Source of the DNA: Chloroflexota bacterium
GTDB taxonomy: Bacteria > Chloroflexota > Anaerolineae > Caldilineales > Caldilineaceae
Reading direction: 5' to 3'
NCBI GenBank assembly: GCA_016861025.1
Contig: BOKO01000010.1
Span: 1 to 64,000 of the forward strand
Length of the DNA: 64,000 nt
The notes under the pieces were generated by a model, which saw only the letters and a list, made by a program, of their open reading frames with translations, did not search any database and was not told where the DNA came from. Positions 19,426 to 27,978 of the stretch are shown here, piece after piece; the stretch's first letter is position 1, and each line of letters opens with the position of its first letter. Position numbers and translations under genes: made by a program.

Positions 19426-20982
19426 ATGACCAATTGCCGCATCACCATCCATCCGAAACCGATTGTCTGGCTCTTTCCTGGCGCAACGCTGGCGCTGTTT
19501 ACGGCGCTGCTGATCTTGCTTGGCGGCTGCGCCCCCACCGACGTCGCCGCCAGGCCAGACCCCTATGCGCTCTATCGGCCTGCGCTCAAAGCCGAATTTC
19601 AGCAAGATCTCGATGCGCTTGGGCTTGCCCCACGGTATACAATTAGCGCCACGCTTCTGCCCGATGATGGCAAGTTGGTCGGCAGCGCCACGATCGTCGC
19701 CCCCAACGCCAGCAGTGATCCATGGACATACGTCGTTTTTCGCCTTTACCCGATGCTGCGGCACTACGGCGGCAACATGGTCATTCTGAGTGCATTGATC
19801 GACGGCAAGCCAGCCACCTTTGTCTACACCAACGAGAATACAGCGCTCCGCATCGACCTCGACAAGCCGCTGCTTCCCGGTCAGACGGTCACCTTCACAT
19901 TGACCTGGCGGCTTGAGTTTCCACGCTGGACTGACCAATCATCGGTTTACGCGCTCTTTGGACGCAGCCAGCAGATGATCAGCCTGCCGCTATTTTATCC
20001 GTCGCTGGCTGTTTACACCGACGGGCCCACGCTCGGCGCCGGCGAATGGTGGCTCACCAACGGCACGGTGCGCGGGGACGCCGCTTTCAACGTGGCCTCG
20101 CTCTTTGCAGTGACGCTCACACTGCCCTCTGCGTGGGTTCCTGTGACGAGCGGCTCTGAGATGCAGCGCACGGAGATCAACGAGGTGACGCAGTATGTCT
20201 TTGTCACCGGACCTTCGCGCGAATTTTTGTTGCACACCAGTCCACTCTTCAGCGCCGTGTCGACGGAGGCATACGGCACACGCGTCACCAGCTATTTCTT
20301 GCCCGGCGACCAGGCGGCGGGAGAGGCTGCACTCAAATACACAGCGCAGGCGCTGCGAATCTATAGCGATCACTTCGGAGAATATCCTTTCACCGACATG
20401 CGTGTGGCGCCCGCGCCGATCAACTTCCGCGGCATGGAATATCCACAGGTGAGCTTGCTCGGCGTCGAGACTTACACACGTTTTCGCGACAAACTCGAAT
20501 ACCTGGCTGTGCACGAAATGGCGCATCAATGGTGGTATCAAATCGTGCATAACGACCCCGTGAAGGAGCCATGGCTGGACGAGGCGCTCTCCGAGTTCTC
20601 AATGCGGTTGTATATGGAGAAGATGCGCGGTGATAGCCAGGCGCAGCGCATGGTGTTGCAGCGTTGGATTGCGCCGCTCGACGGCCTCAAGGCGCGCCAA
20701 CAAGACACTGCTGTGAATCAGCCGGTCGCTGCGTTCCTCAACGGCGCACAATATGAAACCGTTGTCTATGCCAAAGGCGCACTCTTTTGGGATACAGTGC
20801 GCGACACGATCGGTGTGCGTCGCTTCGACCGCTTCCTGCAAAACTATCTGCGCAAGTATCGCTGGCAGATCATCGACACCGGACAATGGCTCGATGAATT
20901 GCGCGACCTTCCCGACCCGGCGTTGCTCACGCTCTTTGAAGAATGGATTCGCCAACCTTCGCCGCAGGTAAGCAGCCAGTGA
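19426..20982 (+). CDS. M1 family metallopeptidase lipoprotein
   Basis: The product (518 residues from ATG 19426) has a hydrophobic leader ending in a lipobox (LLGGC), then an M1 aminopeptidase fold. GMEYP stands in place of the usual GAMEN exopeptidase motif. The zinc site is HEMAHQWW followed 18 residues later by the Glu of DEALSEF. VVYAKGALFW is the conserved late motif. All zinc ligands are intact. A GTG at 19342 with an AAAGGA site is a possible earlier start, but would place 28 extra residues before the signal peptide. It is a surface-anchored peptidase, lacking the long C-terminal ERAP-like domain. Confidence 0.85.
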   Translation: MTNCRITIHPKPIVWLFPGATLALFTALLILLGGCAPTDVAARPDPYALYRPALKAEFQQDLDALGLAPRYTISATLLPDDGKLVGSATIVAPNASSDPWTYVVFRLYPMLRHYGGNMVILSALIDGKPATFVYTNENTALRIDLDKPLLPGQTVTFTLTWRLEFPRWTDQSSVYALFGRSQQMISLPLFYPSLAVYTDGPTLGAGEWWLTNGTVRGDAAFNVASLFAVTLTLPSAWVPVTSGSEMQRTEINEVTQYVFVTGPSREFLLHTSPLFSAVSTEAYGTRVTSYFLPGDQAAGEAALKYTAQALRIYSDHFGEYPFTDMRVAPAPINFRGMEYPQVSLLGVETYTRFRDKLEYLAVHEMAHQWWYQIVHNDPVKEPWLDEALSEFSMRLYMEKMRGDSQAQRMVLQRWIAPLDGLKARQQDTAVNQPVAAFLNGAQYETVVYAKGALFWDTVRDTIGVRRFDRFLQNYLRKYRWQIIDTGQWLDELRDLPDPALLTLFEEWIRQPSPQVSSQ

Positions 20983-21042
20983 TGTAGAGGCTGTCTGCAG
21001 AATCATCTGACTCAACTGGACTTGATGTGTTCGGCGGCTACG

Positions 21043-21107
21043 TGGATTCGGACAGGAGCGGATTAGTGTTTCCGCTGATGTAGCGAATCCGTTCCTGTCT
21101 GCATCCG
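21043..21107. repeat. inverted repeat in the convergent intergenic region
   Basis: CGGACAGGAGCGGATT and its near-complement AATCCGTTCCTGTCTG flank a short centre. It sits right after the M1 peptidase gene, in the 304-bp gap (20983-21286) that otherwise holds no gene. It could act as a transcription barrier between convergent genes. Confidence 0.6.
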
Positions 21108-21163
21108 CTGTAGCTTTGTTCGGCGCCGCCCCATCAAATCCGAGGTAACCGATCATTCGCTCT

Positions 21164-21243
21164 GACGCGGAGTCGCAAAGGAAACGCAGATAGCAGCCAA
21201 CCTAAGCCTGCCTTGCCTCTACGCATCTCTGCGACTCCGCGTC
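21164..21243. repeat. inverted repeat with perfect 14-bp arms
   Basis: GACGCGGAGTCGCA (21164-21177) and TGCGACTCCGCGTC (21230-21243) are perfect complements 52 bp apart. The composition (ACGCAGA, CTCTGCGACTCCGCG) is typical of dispersed bacterial intergenic palindromes. It is the second of two hairpin elements in this gap. Confidence 0.65.
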
Positions 21244-21286
21244 CTTGCGTCAAGACCGCCTTTTCTCCTGTTCGCCCATTTGCGCG

Positions 21287-23674
21287 CTATTCGCTGCGCA
21301 CGAAGGTGTAGACGTCGGCGCCCTCGCCCAGTACGATGATCGGCGCGCCATCGTCGGCGGCATCGAACTTATACACCAGCCCTTGCAACGGCGGATCAAG
21401 CTGGATGTAGCCCTGTAATTCGCCCTTGCCGTCGACCTTGGGGCGTAACTCGGTGACGAATTCGCCGGCGTCGAGCAGCAGCCTGTCTCCATCGAGCATC
21501 AACACGATGTCGCCCAGTGCCGGGTTGGCGAAGCGCCCAAGATGGGAGTCGATAGCACTTTCGTCAAGCTCGTCGCCGATCTGCGCCGCCAGTTCCTGCA
21601 CCTGTTTGTCGATCTGCTCAAGATAGAAGTCGAGGTTGCGTTCAGTCTCGGCAGGCTGTTCGTAGATGATCTCGAGCAGTCGCCCGGCGACGCCATCGTT
21701 AAAGAGGTTGGTCGCACGCCCGTTAGTCAACACGATGACGCCCAGCTCGCGTCCAGGCAGGAAGGTGAAGCCTGATGTAAAGCCAAAGGTGTTGCCGGCA
21801 TGGCTGATGACCGGCTGTCCCTTGTAGCTGGAGATCATCCACCCCAGCCCGTAGCTGACATCGTTGGAGATGGCGATCTGCGGCTTCCAGGTTTCCTTGA
21901 GGTTTTCGGCGGAGACCACGCGCGTCCCGTCCGGCGCCACGCCTTCCTGCAGCTCCGTGATCATGTAGCGCGCCATGTCCTCCAGCGTTGACCAATGCGC
22001 GCCGGCGGGTGCAATCGGCAGGAGCAGCGCCTCCGTGTCCAGGGCAAGCGGCGTGTAGGTCGCCTGCAGTGTCTGCGCGTGCGGCGTGGCGTAGTTGTTG
22101 CGGTCGCGCACGGCGTCGAAGGAGAGCGTGGTGTTGGTCATGCCGATGGGATCAAGGACGCGGCTTTGCAACGCCTCAACATATGCCGTCATCAGGTCAG
22201 GAGCGTCCGGTTCGGCGACCTCGCCGGCAATGTAACCGGCGGCGCCGACCATCTGATTGCTGTACTGGAACGCCTCGCCAAAGTCGGTGAAGAACTCGAA
22301 ATCCGCCAGCGAAGCCACAATATCTTGCGCTCCAAGGCTGTCGGCGTTGAAAAGCAGCTCCAGGTCGCGGCGCGGCACGCCGGTGCAGGCGCAGACCAGA
22401 TTGCGCATCGTGATCGTCTCGCTCAGCGCCGGATCTTTAACGCGGAAGTCCGGGTGCAATTGCTGCGCCGGCGTGTCCCAGGTCATCAGGCCGTCATCGA
22501 CCAGCGCGCCCATCAACATGGTGGTCAGGCTTTTGCCGGTCGAGCCGATCATCATCTGTTTGTCGGTCGTCATCGGCGCGCCCGTTGCCAGGTCGGCCAC
22601 GCCGAAACTTTGTTTGTAGATCAGTTCGTTGCCCTCGACGATGCCGACGATAGCGCCTGGAACGCCAAACGCTTCCATGTATGTAGCAATGAACTCTTCC
22701 AACACTGCGATCACTTCGTCTGTCACGGGCAGCGGTGCGACCTGGCTCAAGTCGGTCTCTTCATCGCCCAACACCTTGAAGCCAGAACCAATGATCGCCA
22801 CCTGTGCGTTGCGTCGCTGAAAAGCGGCCAGGCTGCCATCCACCAGGATTACATAGGCGGCGCCATCTTTCAGTTGCGCAACCGCCTGTACGATGCGGTT
22901 GCGGTCGCCGCTATCGTAGTTGGTGACAAGCGTCTGCTCAAAGCCGCTGCTCGATGGCGGTTCGATTGTTTCGTCGATAGTGAGGTCAAAGGTTGGATCG
23001 AATATTTGCCATGCTTCTGCGGTTGCAGCTTCCAGATCATCGTTTTCGACAACCACGATGACCATCTTGATCGCCTCTTCGGGATCGGTGAGGAGGACAT
23101 ATCCTTCGCCTTCGTGCGCTGCCCAATTTGTCGGGATCGGCGCCGAGAAGCGTCCGGCTGGATCGGTGTAGATGTCGCTCACGCCCGGCGGCAGCGCTGG
23201 CGCATCGGTCGCTGTGGACGCATCAGCGGGCGCAAGTGTGAACTCGCCAGTCATGCCCGCCTGCGAAAACGCGCCGCTGATCGCGCCTGTCTCATCGACT
23301 ACGCCATCGAAGGTCGCCAGCGCAGGTCCTTCGAGCATCTCGAAGTAGACAGTCGGCGGCTCGATGCGAATGCTATGCAACGGAATGCCCGCTGCTCCCT
23401 GTGCTGGAATGTCGATCGCGCCGGTGTAGCCGGTTTCGCCCTCGATAAGCTCGACGATAATCTCCAGCTCCATGCCCGCCACTGCCAGCGATCCGCTGTA
23501 ACGACCAGCCAGCGATGGCGTCTCAGCCGCTGCTTCTTCGCTGAGAGCTGGCGTCGGCTCAGCTGCGCTCTCTGTTGCGCGTTCGAGCGGTTGCACAGGT
23601 TGACAGGCAGTCGTCGCCAGCAGGGCGACAACGAGCACCCACACGATTATTGATTTTGGCTTGATATTGATCAT
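21287..23674 (-). CDS. beta-lactamase-fold serine hydrolase lipoprotein
   Basis: The 795-residue product has a signal peptide with lipobox (ATTAC, Cys24). An N-terminal unit of about 110 residues (SLAGRYSGSLAVAGMELEIIVEL) precedes a PsbP-like segment at about 165-280. From about 310 to 670 lies a class C beta-lactamase/PBP domain with SxxK as STGK, YxN as YSN and HxG as HAG. The three motifs are intact, so an active serine hydrolase is likely; esterase or D-aminopeptidase is more probable than true beta-lactamase. A GGAGG site lies 6 nt before the ATG. Its 3' end faces the M1 peptidase gene across two palindromes. Confidence 0.85.
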   Translation of the reverse strand: MINIKPKSIIVWVLVVALLATTACQPVQPLERATESAAEPTPALSEEAAAETPSLAGRYSGSLAVAGMELEIIVELIEGETGYTGAIDIPAQGAAGIPLHSIRIEPPTVYFEMLEGPALATFDGVVDETGAISGAFSQAGMTGEFTLAPADASTATDAPALPPGVSDIYTDPAGRFSAPIPTNWAAHEGEGYVLLTDPEEAIKMVIVVVENDDLEAATAEAWQIFDPTFDLTIDETIEPPSSSGFEQTLVTNYDSGDRNRIVQAVAQLKDGAAYVILVDGSLAAFQRRNAQVAIIGSGFKVLGDEETDLSQVAPLPVTDEVIAVLEEFIATYMEAFGVPGAIVGIVEGNELIYKQSFGVADLATGAPMTTDKQMMIGSTGKSLTTMLMGALVDDGLMTWDTPAQQLHPDFRVKDPALSETITMRNLVCACTGVPRRDLELLFNADSLGAQDIVASLADFEFFTDFGEAFQYSNQMVGAAGYIAGEVAEPDAPDLMTAYVEALQSRVLDPIGMTNTTLSFDAVRDRNNYATPHAQTLQATYTPLALDTEALLLPIAPAGAHWSTLEDMARYMITELQEGVAPDGTRVVSAENLKETWKPQIAISNDVSYGLGWMISSYKGQPVISHAGNTFGFTSGFTFLPGRELGVIVLTNGRATNLFNDGVAGRLLEIIYEQPAETERNLDFYLEQIDKQVQELAAQIGDELDESAIDSHLGRFANPALGDIVLMLDGDRLLLDAGEFVTELRPKVDGKGELQGYIQLDPPLQGLVYKFDAADDGAPIIVLGEGADVYTFVRSE

Positions 23675-23858
23675 TGTCCACCTCCGTAGACAGTACGCAG
23701 CAACGCACCAACTTGATGCAAGATAAATGCGTTTGCCGCCGAAATAGAATCATGATAAAGCTTTCAACTCTTTGAGCAGCACGACGCCATGACTGATCTC
23801 CTTCACCCTCTGCATCAGCGCATAGCCATGCAGGCATCGCAACTCATATCGCCTAATC

Positions 23859-23891
23859 ATAAGGGGCATGGCGGTGTACCATGCCCCTTAT
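23859..23891. terminator. perfect 13-bp hairpin
   Basis: ATAAGGGGCATGG (23859-23871) pairs perfectly with CCATGCCCCTTAT (23879-23891) around a 7-nt loop. It lies about 90 bp past the stop of the Fe-S oxidoreductase gene. No T-run follows on either strand, so termination by a classical intrinsic mechanism is uncertain. Confidence 0.5.
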
Positions 23892-23913
23892 ATGCCAAAC
23901 ATACCAACAACCT

Positions 23914-23995
23914 GGAGACTGGAGATTAGAGATTATCCGAGATCGAGGAGCGATCTGGCATGGCTGAATCTCCAATCTCCTAATCTCCAGTCTCC
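23914..23995. repeat. GGAGATT-type dispersed inverted repeat, copy 1
   Basis: GGAGACTGGAGATTAG (23914-23929) is perfectly complementary to 23980-23995, with further related GGAGATT units inside. The right arm overlaps the 3' end of the Fe-S oxidoreductase gene and supplies its last codons and TAG stop. The 305-bp gap 23675-23979 holds only this repeat and the preceding hairpin. Confidence 0.75.
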
Positions 23996-26022
23996 ACTCT
24001 CTCAGTTTCCAGCCGCTCGGCGATGATCTCGGCGATGTCCTTGACCTTGATTCCCTGATCCGCCTGCTTGGAGGCGTCGGTCATCATCGTCAGGCAGAAT
24101 GGGCAGCCGACGGCGATGGTCTTGGCGCCGGTGGCGGCGGCTTCGTTGTAGCGGGTGACGTTGACCGCAGCCACGCCGTGCTCCTCCTCTTTCCACATTT
24201 GCGCGCCGCCCGCTCCGCAGCAGAAGGATTGCGCGCCGTGGCGCGGCATTTCGATCAGGAAGGCGTTGGTTTCCAGCAACAGATCGCGCGGCTCCTGGAT
24301 GACACCATTTTGGCGACCCAGATAGCAGGGATCGTGGAAGGTGATCATGTCCACGTCTTTGGCGCGCTGCACGCTGATCTTCTTGGCGGCGGTCAGTTCG
24401 GAGAGCAACTGCGTATGGTGGATCACCTCGAAGTTGCCGCCGTATTGCGGATACTCTTTGCCGAGTGTGTGCAGACAATGCGGACAGGTGGTGACGATGC
24501 GGCGTTTGCGATCACCCATCACCTCGTTGAGCGTCTCGATGTTGCCCTGCGCCAGTTCATAGAAAAGCGCCTCGTTGCCAGAGCGCCGCGCGGCGTCGCC
24601 GGTGCAGCGTTCCATCTCGCCGAGCACGGCAAAGTTGACGCCCGCTGCGATCAGCACCTTCGCCAGCGCGCGCGCCGTGTCCTGTGCACGTGGGTCATAG
24701 CTTGGCGCGCAGCCCACCCACCACAGCAGGTCAAAGTCCGGATTCTCGTCGACCGTCGGTGTATCCAGGCCGTCAGCCCACTTCATGCGGTCGCGCGCAC
24801 TGATGTTCCACGGGTTGCCGTTGCGTTCCATGCCGCGATAGGCGGTCTTCAGTTCGTCGGGGAAGCTGTTCTCCATCAACATCTGATAGCGGCGCATGTA
24901 GAGAATATCGAACATCGGCTCGTTGCCGACCGGACAAATGTCCACACACGCGCCGCACGCCGTACACGCCCACACCGCCGATTCGGTGATGGCGAAGTCG
25001 ATCAATGAGAATTCCGACTCTTTGCCCGCCGCCAGGTCGGTGAGATGTTCGTTGAGGAAATAGCGTTTGTTGATCTCCAACGCAGAAGGCGACAGTTGCT
25101 TGCCGGTGGTGTACGCCGGGCAGACATCCTGACAACGGTTGCACATGATGCACGAGTAGGCGTCGACCAGGTGCGTCCACGGCAGTTGCTCGATCTTCTG
25201 GACGCCAAACACTTCCTGCGATTCGTCCTCGAAGTTGATCGGCTCGATGGCGCCGAGCGAGGTGCGTTTGGGTTTGGTGAGGAAGTTTACGCCCGACATG
25301 ATCAGGTGGAAGTGCTTGGTGTAGGGGAAGTAGGGCAGAAACGCCAGGATCAAGCCGATTGCCAGCCACCAGCCAAGATGCTCGCCCACCACGCGCGCAC
25401 CTTCGGGCCAGCCAGCCCACGCCTGCGCCAACGCCGTGCTAAACGGCTGCCACGGATCGTCGCCATGCAGCGAAACCTTGAAGCTGTTGCCCACCCAACG
25501 GAAGCCAACATGAAACAAAATGAAAAACGCCACGATGAACGAATCGCGGCGAATGGCGCCCGCTTTGACGCTATCGATCAATTTGACATTCTCATGATAA
25601 GTCAGCGCCTTGTCGTTGAAGACAAAGCGGCGCAGGATAAAGTAGATCACGCCGATCAACACGCTGATCGTCGCCAGATCCGCCAGAAAACGGTAGAGGT
25701 CGCCCAGAAGGGTGTGGCCGAGAAAGGTCACCGGAAACAACCCTTCAACCACGTCGGCGAAGTTGACCAGGAAATAGAAGACGAAGCCCAGCGAAATCAT
25801 GATATGGAAGAGGCTGCTCCAGGGTCTTGTCTTCCAGATCGGGCGCGTCGTAATCCAGGTGGAGGCGGCGTACCAGAGGCGTGAGGTCATCTCGCCGAAT
25901 GTTGGTTTGACGCCCTCGCCGCGCATCACAACCTTGTAGACCTTGTAGAATCCAAGCCAGGCGAAATAGAGCGACGCGCCGACAGCAATGATAAAGAGGA
26001 TTTTCTCAATCAGGGTTAACAT
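23980..26022 (-). CDS. membrane-bound HdrD-like (Fe-S)-binding oxidoreductase
   Basis: The 680-residue product has a cytochrome-b-like N-terminal membrane domain (about six helices, residues 1-255), two 4Fe-4S sites (CIMCNRCQDVCP and CTACGACVDICP, about 295-375) and two C-terminal cysteine-rich CCG units. The second unit is canonical (SFCCGAGG...CPFC). The first has one Cys replaced (ERCTGD instead of CCG). The layout matches HdrDE/GlcF-like quinone-linked oxidoreductases, often placed next to electron-transfer flavoproteins, which are absent here. It likely passes electrons between a soluble donor and the quinone pool. The last five residues and stop lie in a dispersed repeat. Confidence 0.88.
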   Translation of the reverse strand: MLTLIEKILFIIAVGASLYFAWLGFYKVYKVVMRGEGVKPTFGEMTSRLWYAASTWITTRPIWKTRPWSSLFHIMISLGFVFYFLVNFADVVEGLFPVTFLGHTLLGDLYRFLADLATISVLIGVIYFILRRFVFNDKALTYHENVKLIDSVKAGAIRRDSFIVAFFILFHVGFRWVGNSFKVSLHGDDPWQPFSTALAQAWAGWPEGARVVGEHLGWWLAIGLILAFLPYFPYTKHFHLIMSGVNFLTKPKRTSLGAIEPINFEDESQEVFGVQKIEQLPWTHLVDAYSCIMCNRCQDVCPAYTTGKQLSPSALEINKRYFLNEHLTDLAAGKESEFSLIDFAITESAVWACTACGACVDICPVGNEPMFDILYMRRYQMLMENSFPDELKTAYRGMERNGNPWNISARDRMKWADGLDTPTVDENPDFDLLWWVGCAPSYDPRAQDTARALAKVLIAAGVNFAVLGEMERCTGDAARRSGNEALFYELAQGNIETLNEVMGDRKRRIVTTCPHCLHTLGKEYPQYGGNFEVIHHTQLLSELTAAKKISVQRAKDVDMITFHDPCYLGRQNGVIQEPRDLLLETNAFLIEMPRHGAQSFCCGAGGAQMWKEEEHGVAAVNVTRYNEAAATGAKTIAVGCPFCLTMMTDASKQADQGIKVKDIAEIIAERLETERVETGD

Positions 26023-26333
26023 AAAAGCCCTTTCTGTTATGCGGTGAAGGGGAAACGTGGTTCAGCTATTGAACATTTTTATAGTGAGCTACGGTTTCGA
26101 CATCGTTGTCGCTCAGTTGGAAAGCGTAGGCGCAGTTCCAATCGCGCAAACCATTGCCAATCATACGAATCTTTGGCTATATCGGCAAAAGCAATTTCAC
26201 CCCCAATTTGCGGGACATCCGTCCCCATTCACATGGGGACAAAGTAGGGACAGATGACCCGTGTCGAGCAAATACAAAGATGGAATAATGGAGGTGTTTG
26301 CAGTGGTGCATTCCGAGGTTGAGGATAAACGCT
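26023..26333. other. divergent intergenic region with a hairpin
   Basis: This 311-bp region separates the divergent Fe-S oxidoreductase and thioredoxin-CcdA genes. GTCCCCAT/ATGGGGAC (26221-26240) forms a perfect 8-bp stem with a 4-nt loop. A GGGACATCCG motif just before it recurs at about 45948. No gene of its own is supported. Confidence 0.5.
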
Positions 26334-27818
26334 ATGAAGCGAATGGTTCTTTTCACTGCTGTGTTCACCATTGCGCTGCTTGTCACGTTGGCAGGGTATG
26401 CATCAGGAGCGCGCGCTGCCTCACCTGCACAGACAATGGAGCCAGTGGTCATCTACTTCTTTTGGGGCGACGGTTGTCCTCACTGTGCGGCTGCCAAGCC
26501 CTTTCTTGCCGACCTGACGAAACGATACCCGAGCGTTGTGGTGCGCGACTACGAAGTTTGGAAACATCCGGAGAATCGCGACGCATTTTTCGGCATGACA
26601 GCGAAATATGGCTTCGAGCCGACGGCGGTGCCTACTTTTTTCATCGGCGATCGCTATTGGGTCGGTTACGCCGAGGAGCCGTATGCGCGCGAGATCGAAC
26701 AGGTTGTGGCGGCGTGCGTGCGCAACGGCTGTCCCGACGCTGGCGCTGGGGTGATCGAGCCATTGCCGACGCCGACACCTGTGAACGTGGCGGCGGCGCT
26801 GGCAGAGGTGCAGGCAGCCGGCGAACCGGCGGCGCTGCCGGAGACCGCCCTAGAGCGCGCGGCAGTCGCTGCATCGGCGCCGCCGATGTCGACGGTGATC
26901 ACCTTGCCGCTGCTCGGCGCCGTCGATCTCGGCGCCCATTCGTTGCTCTTCAGCACTGCATTGATCGCTTTTGTCGATGGCATCAATCCCTGTTCGCTGT
27001 GGGTGCTTTCCGTGCTGTTGGCGCTGACCATCCACACCGGCTCGCGACGCAAAGTGTTCATCATCGGCTTTGTCTTTTTGACGGTGACTTCCCTGGTCTA
27101 TGTGCTCTTCATCGCCGGACTCTTCACCATGTTCACTGTGCTCGACTGGGTTCCCTGGATTCAGGCATTGGTGGCGTTGGTGGCGCTGGTCTTTGCGATC
27201 ATCAACATCAAAGACTATTTTTGGTACAAAGAGGGCGTCTCGTTGACGATCTCCGACGAGAAGAAACCAGGGTTGTATCGCAGCATGCGTCGTGTGCTTG
27301 CGTCTGGCGATTCGATGCCGGCGTTGATCAGCGCCACCATCGTTATGTCGGCTGGCGCATCGCTGGTTGAATTTTCGTGTACAGCCGGGTTCCCGATGTT
27401 ATGGACGAACCTGGTGAGCGCCCAGGGCGTAACGGTTGGCGCCTTCGTGATATTGCTGGCGCTCTATATGTTGATCTATCAACTCGATGAAATCGTTATC
27501 TTCACAGGAGCGGTTGTGGGACTGCGCGCCAGCAAATTAGAGGAGAAGCAGGGGCGCATCCTCAAGTTGATCGGCGGCATGTTGATGTTGACGCTGGCGT
27601 TGGTGATGCTGGTGAATCCAGCCTTGATGAGCAGCCTGACTGCGACTATGTGGGTGTTCTTGATTGCGTTTGGCGCATCGTTGTTGGTGTTGCTGGTGCA
27701 TCGCAAGATGCTGCCGGCGTTGGGCATCTATATTGGCACGGAGAATTTGGCTGGCAAGCCACAGAAGCACTCACACAAGCGGTCGCACAAGGGATCGCAC
27801 AGGAAGGCCGCACACTGA
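26334..27818 (+). CDS. thioredoxin-like domain fused to CcdA/DsbD-type membrane domain
   Basis: The 494-residue product has a signal peptide (residues 1-28) and a thioredoxin-like domain with a GDGCPHC active site (Cys48/Cys51) and cis-Pro (AVPTF). A Pro/Ala linker leads to a DsbD/CcdA-like domain of about six to seven helices containing the conserved Cys pair (GINPCSLW and FSCTAGFP). The order (thioredoxin first, membrane unit second) suggests electron transfer from the cytosol across the membrane to an extracytoplasmic thioredoxin. The final 20 residues hold five His plus seven Lys/Arg, a possible metal-binding tail. GAGGA lies 8 nt before the ATG; a longer frame start is less likely. Confidence 0.85.
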   Translation: MKRMVLFTAVFTIALLVTLAGYASGARAASPAQTMEPVVIYFFWGDGCPHCAAAKPFLADLTKRYPSVVVRDYEVWKHPENRDAFFGMTAKYGFEPTAVPTFFIGDRYWVGYAEEPYAREIEQVVAACVRNGCPDAGAGVIEPLPTPTPVNVAAALAEVQAAGEPAALPETALERAAVAASAPPMSTVITLPLLGAVDLGAHSLLFSTALIAFVDGINPCSLWVLSVLLALTIHTGSRRKVFIIGFVFLTVTSLVYVLFIAGLFTMFTVLDWVPWIQALVALVALVFAIINIKDYFWYKEGVSLTISDEKKPGLYRSMRRVLASGDSMPALISATIVMSAGASLVEFSCTAGFPMLWTNLVSAQGVTVGAFVILLALYMLIYQLDEIVIFTGAVVGLRASKLEEKQGRILKLIGGMLMLTLALVMLVNPALMSSLTATMWVFLIAFGASLLVLLVHRKMLPALGIYIGTENLAGKPQKHSHKRSHKGSHRKAAH

Positions 27819-27846
27819 GTACAACCGGTTATTTTCCTTTCGCTTA

Positions 27847-27888
27847 GTGTCACCTTTCCGCAGGGCAATCTCTGCGAGAAGGTGACAC
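27847..27888. terminator. bidirectional hairpin between convergent genes
   Basis: GTGTCACCTT (27847-27856) pairs perfectly with AAGGTGACAC (27879-27888), and CGCAG/CTGCG pair inside. It sits between the CcdA-fusion stop and the glutamine synthetase stop. No T-run is present, so it may work as a 3'-end stabiliser or with Rho. Confidence 0.55.
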
Positions 27889-27978
27889 AATTCGTTGCTG
27901 CATCTACTCCACACCTGGGGCAAAGCACCCCCAACTGAAACACTCCTCTTCGTTGCTGATGCAGCCGGGGAGATTTGC

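Noticed and set aside
21995..23653. 552-residue plus-strand open frame
   Set aside because: It is antisense to the serine-hydrolase lipoprotein, which has a signal peptide, ribosome site and three catalytic motifs.
21287..23674. True beta-lactamase conferring drug resistance
   Set aside because: The STGK/YSN/HAG motifs are shared with esterases and D-aminopeptidases, and the large extra domains and lipid anchor do not fit classical class C enzymes.
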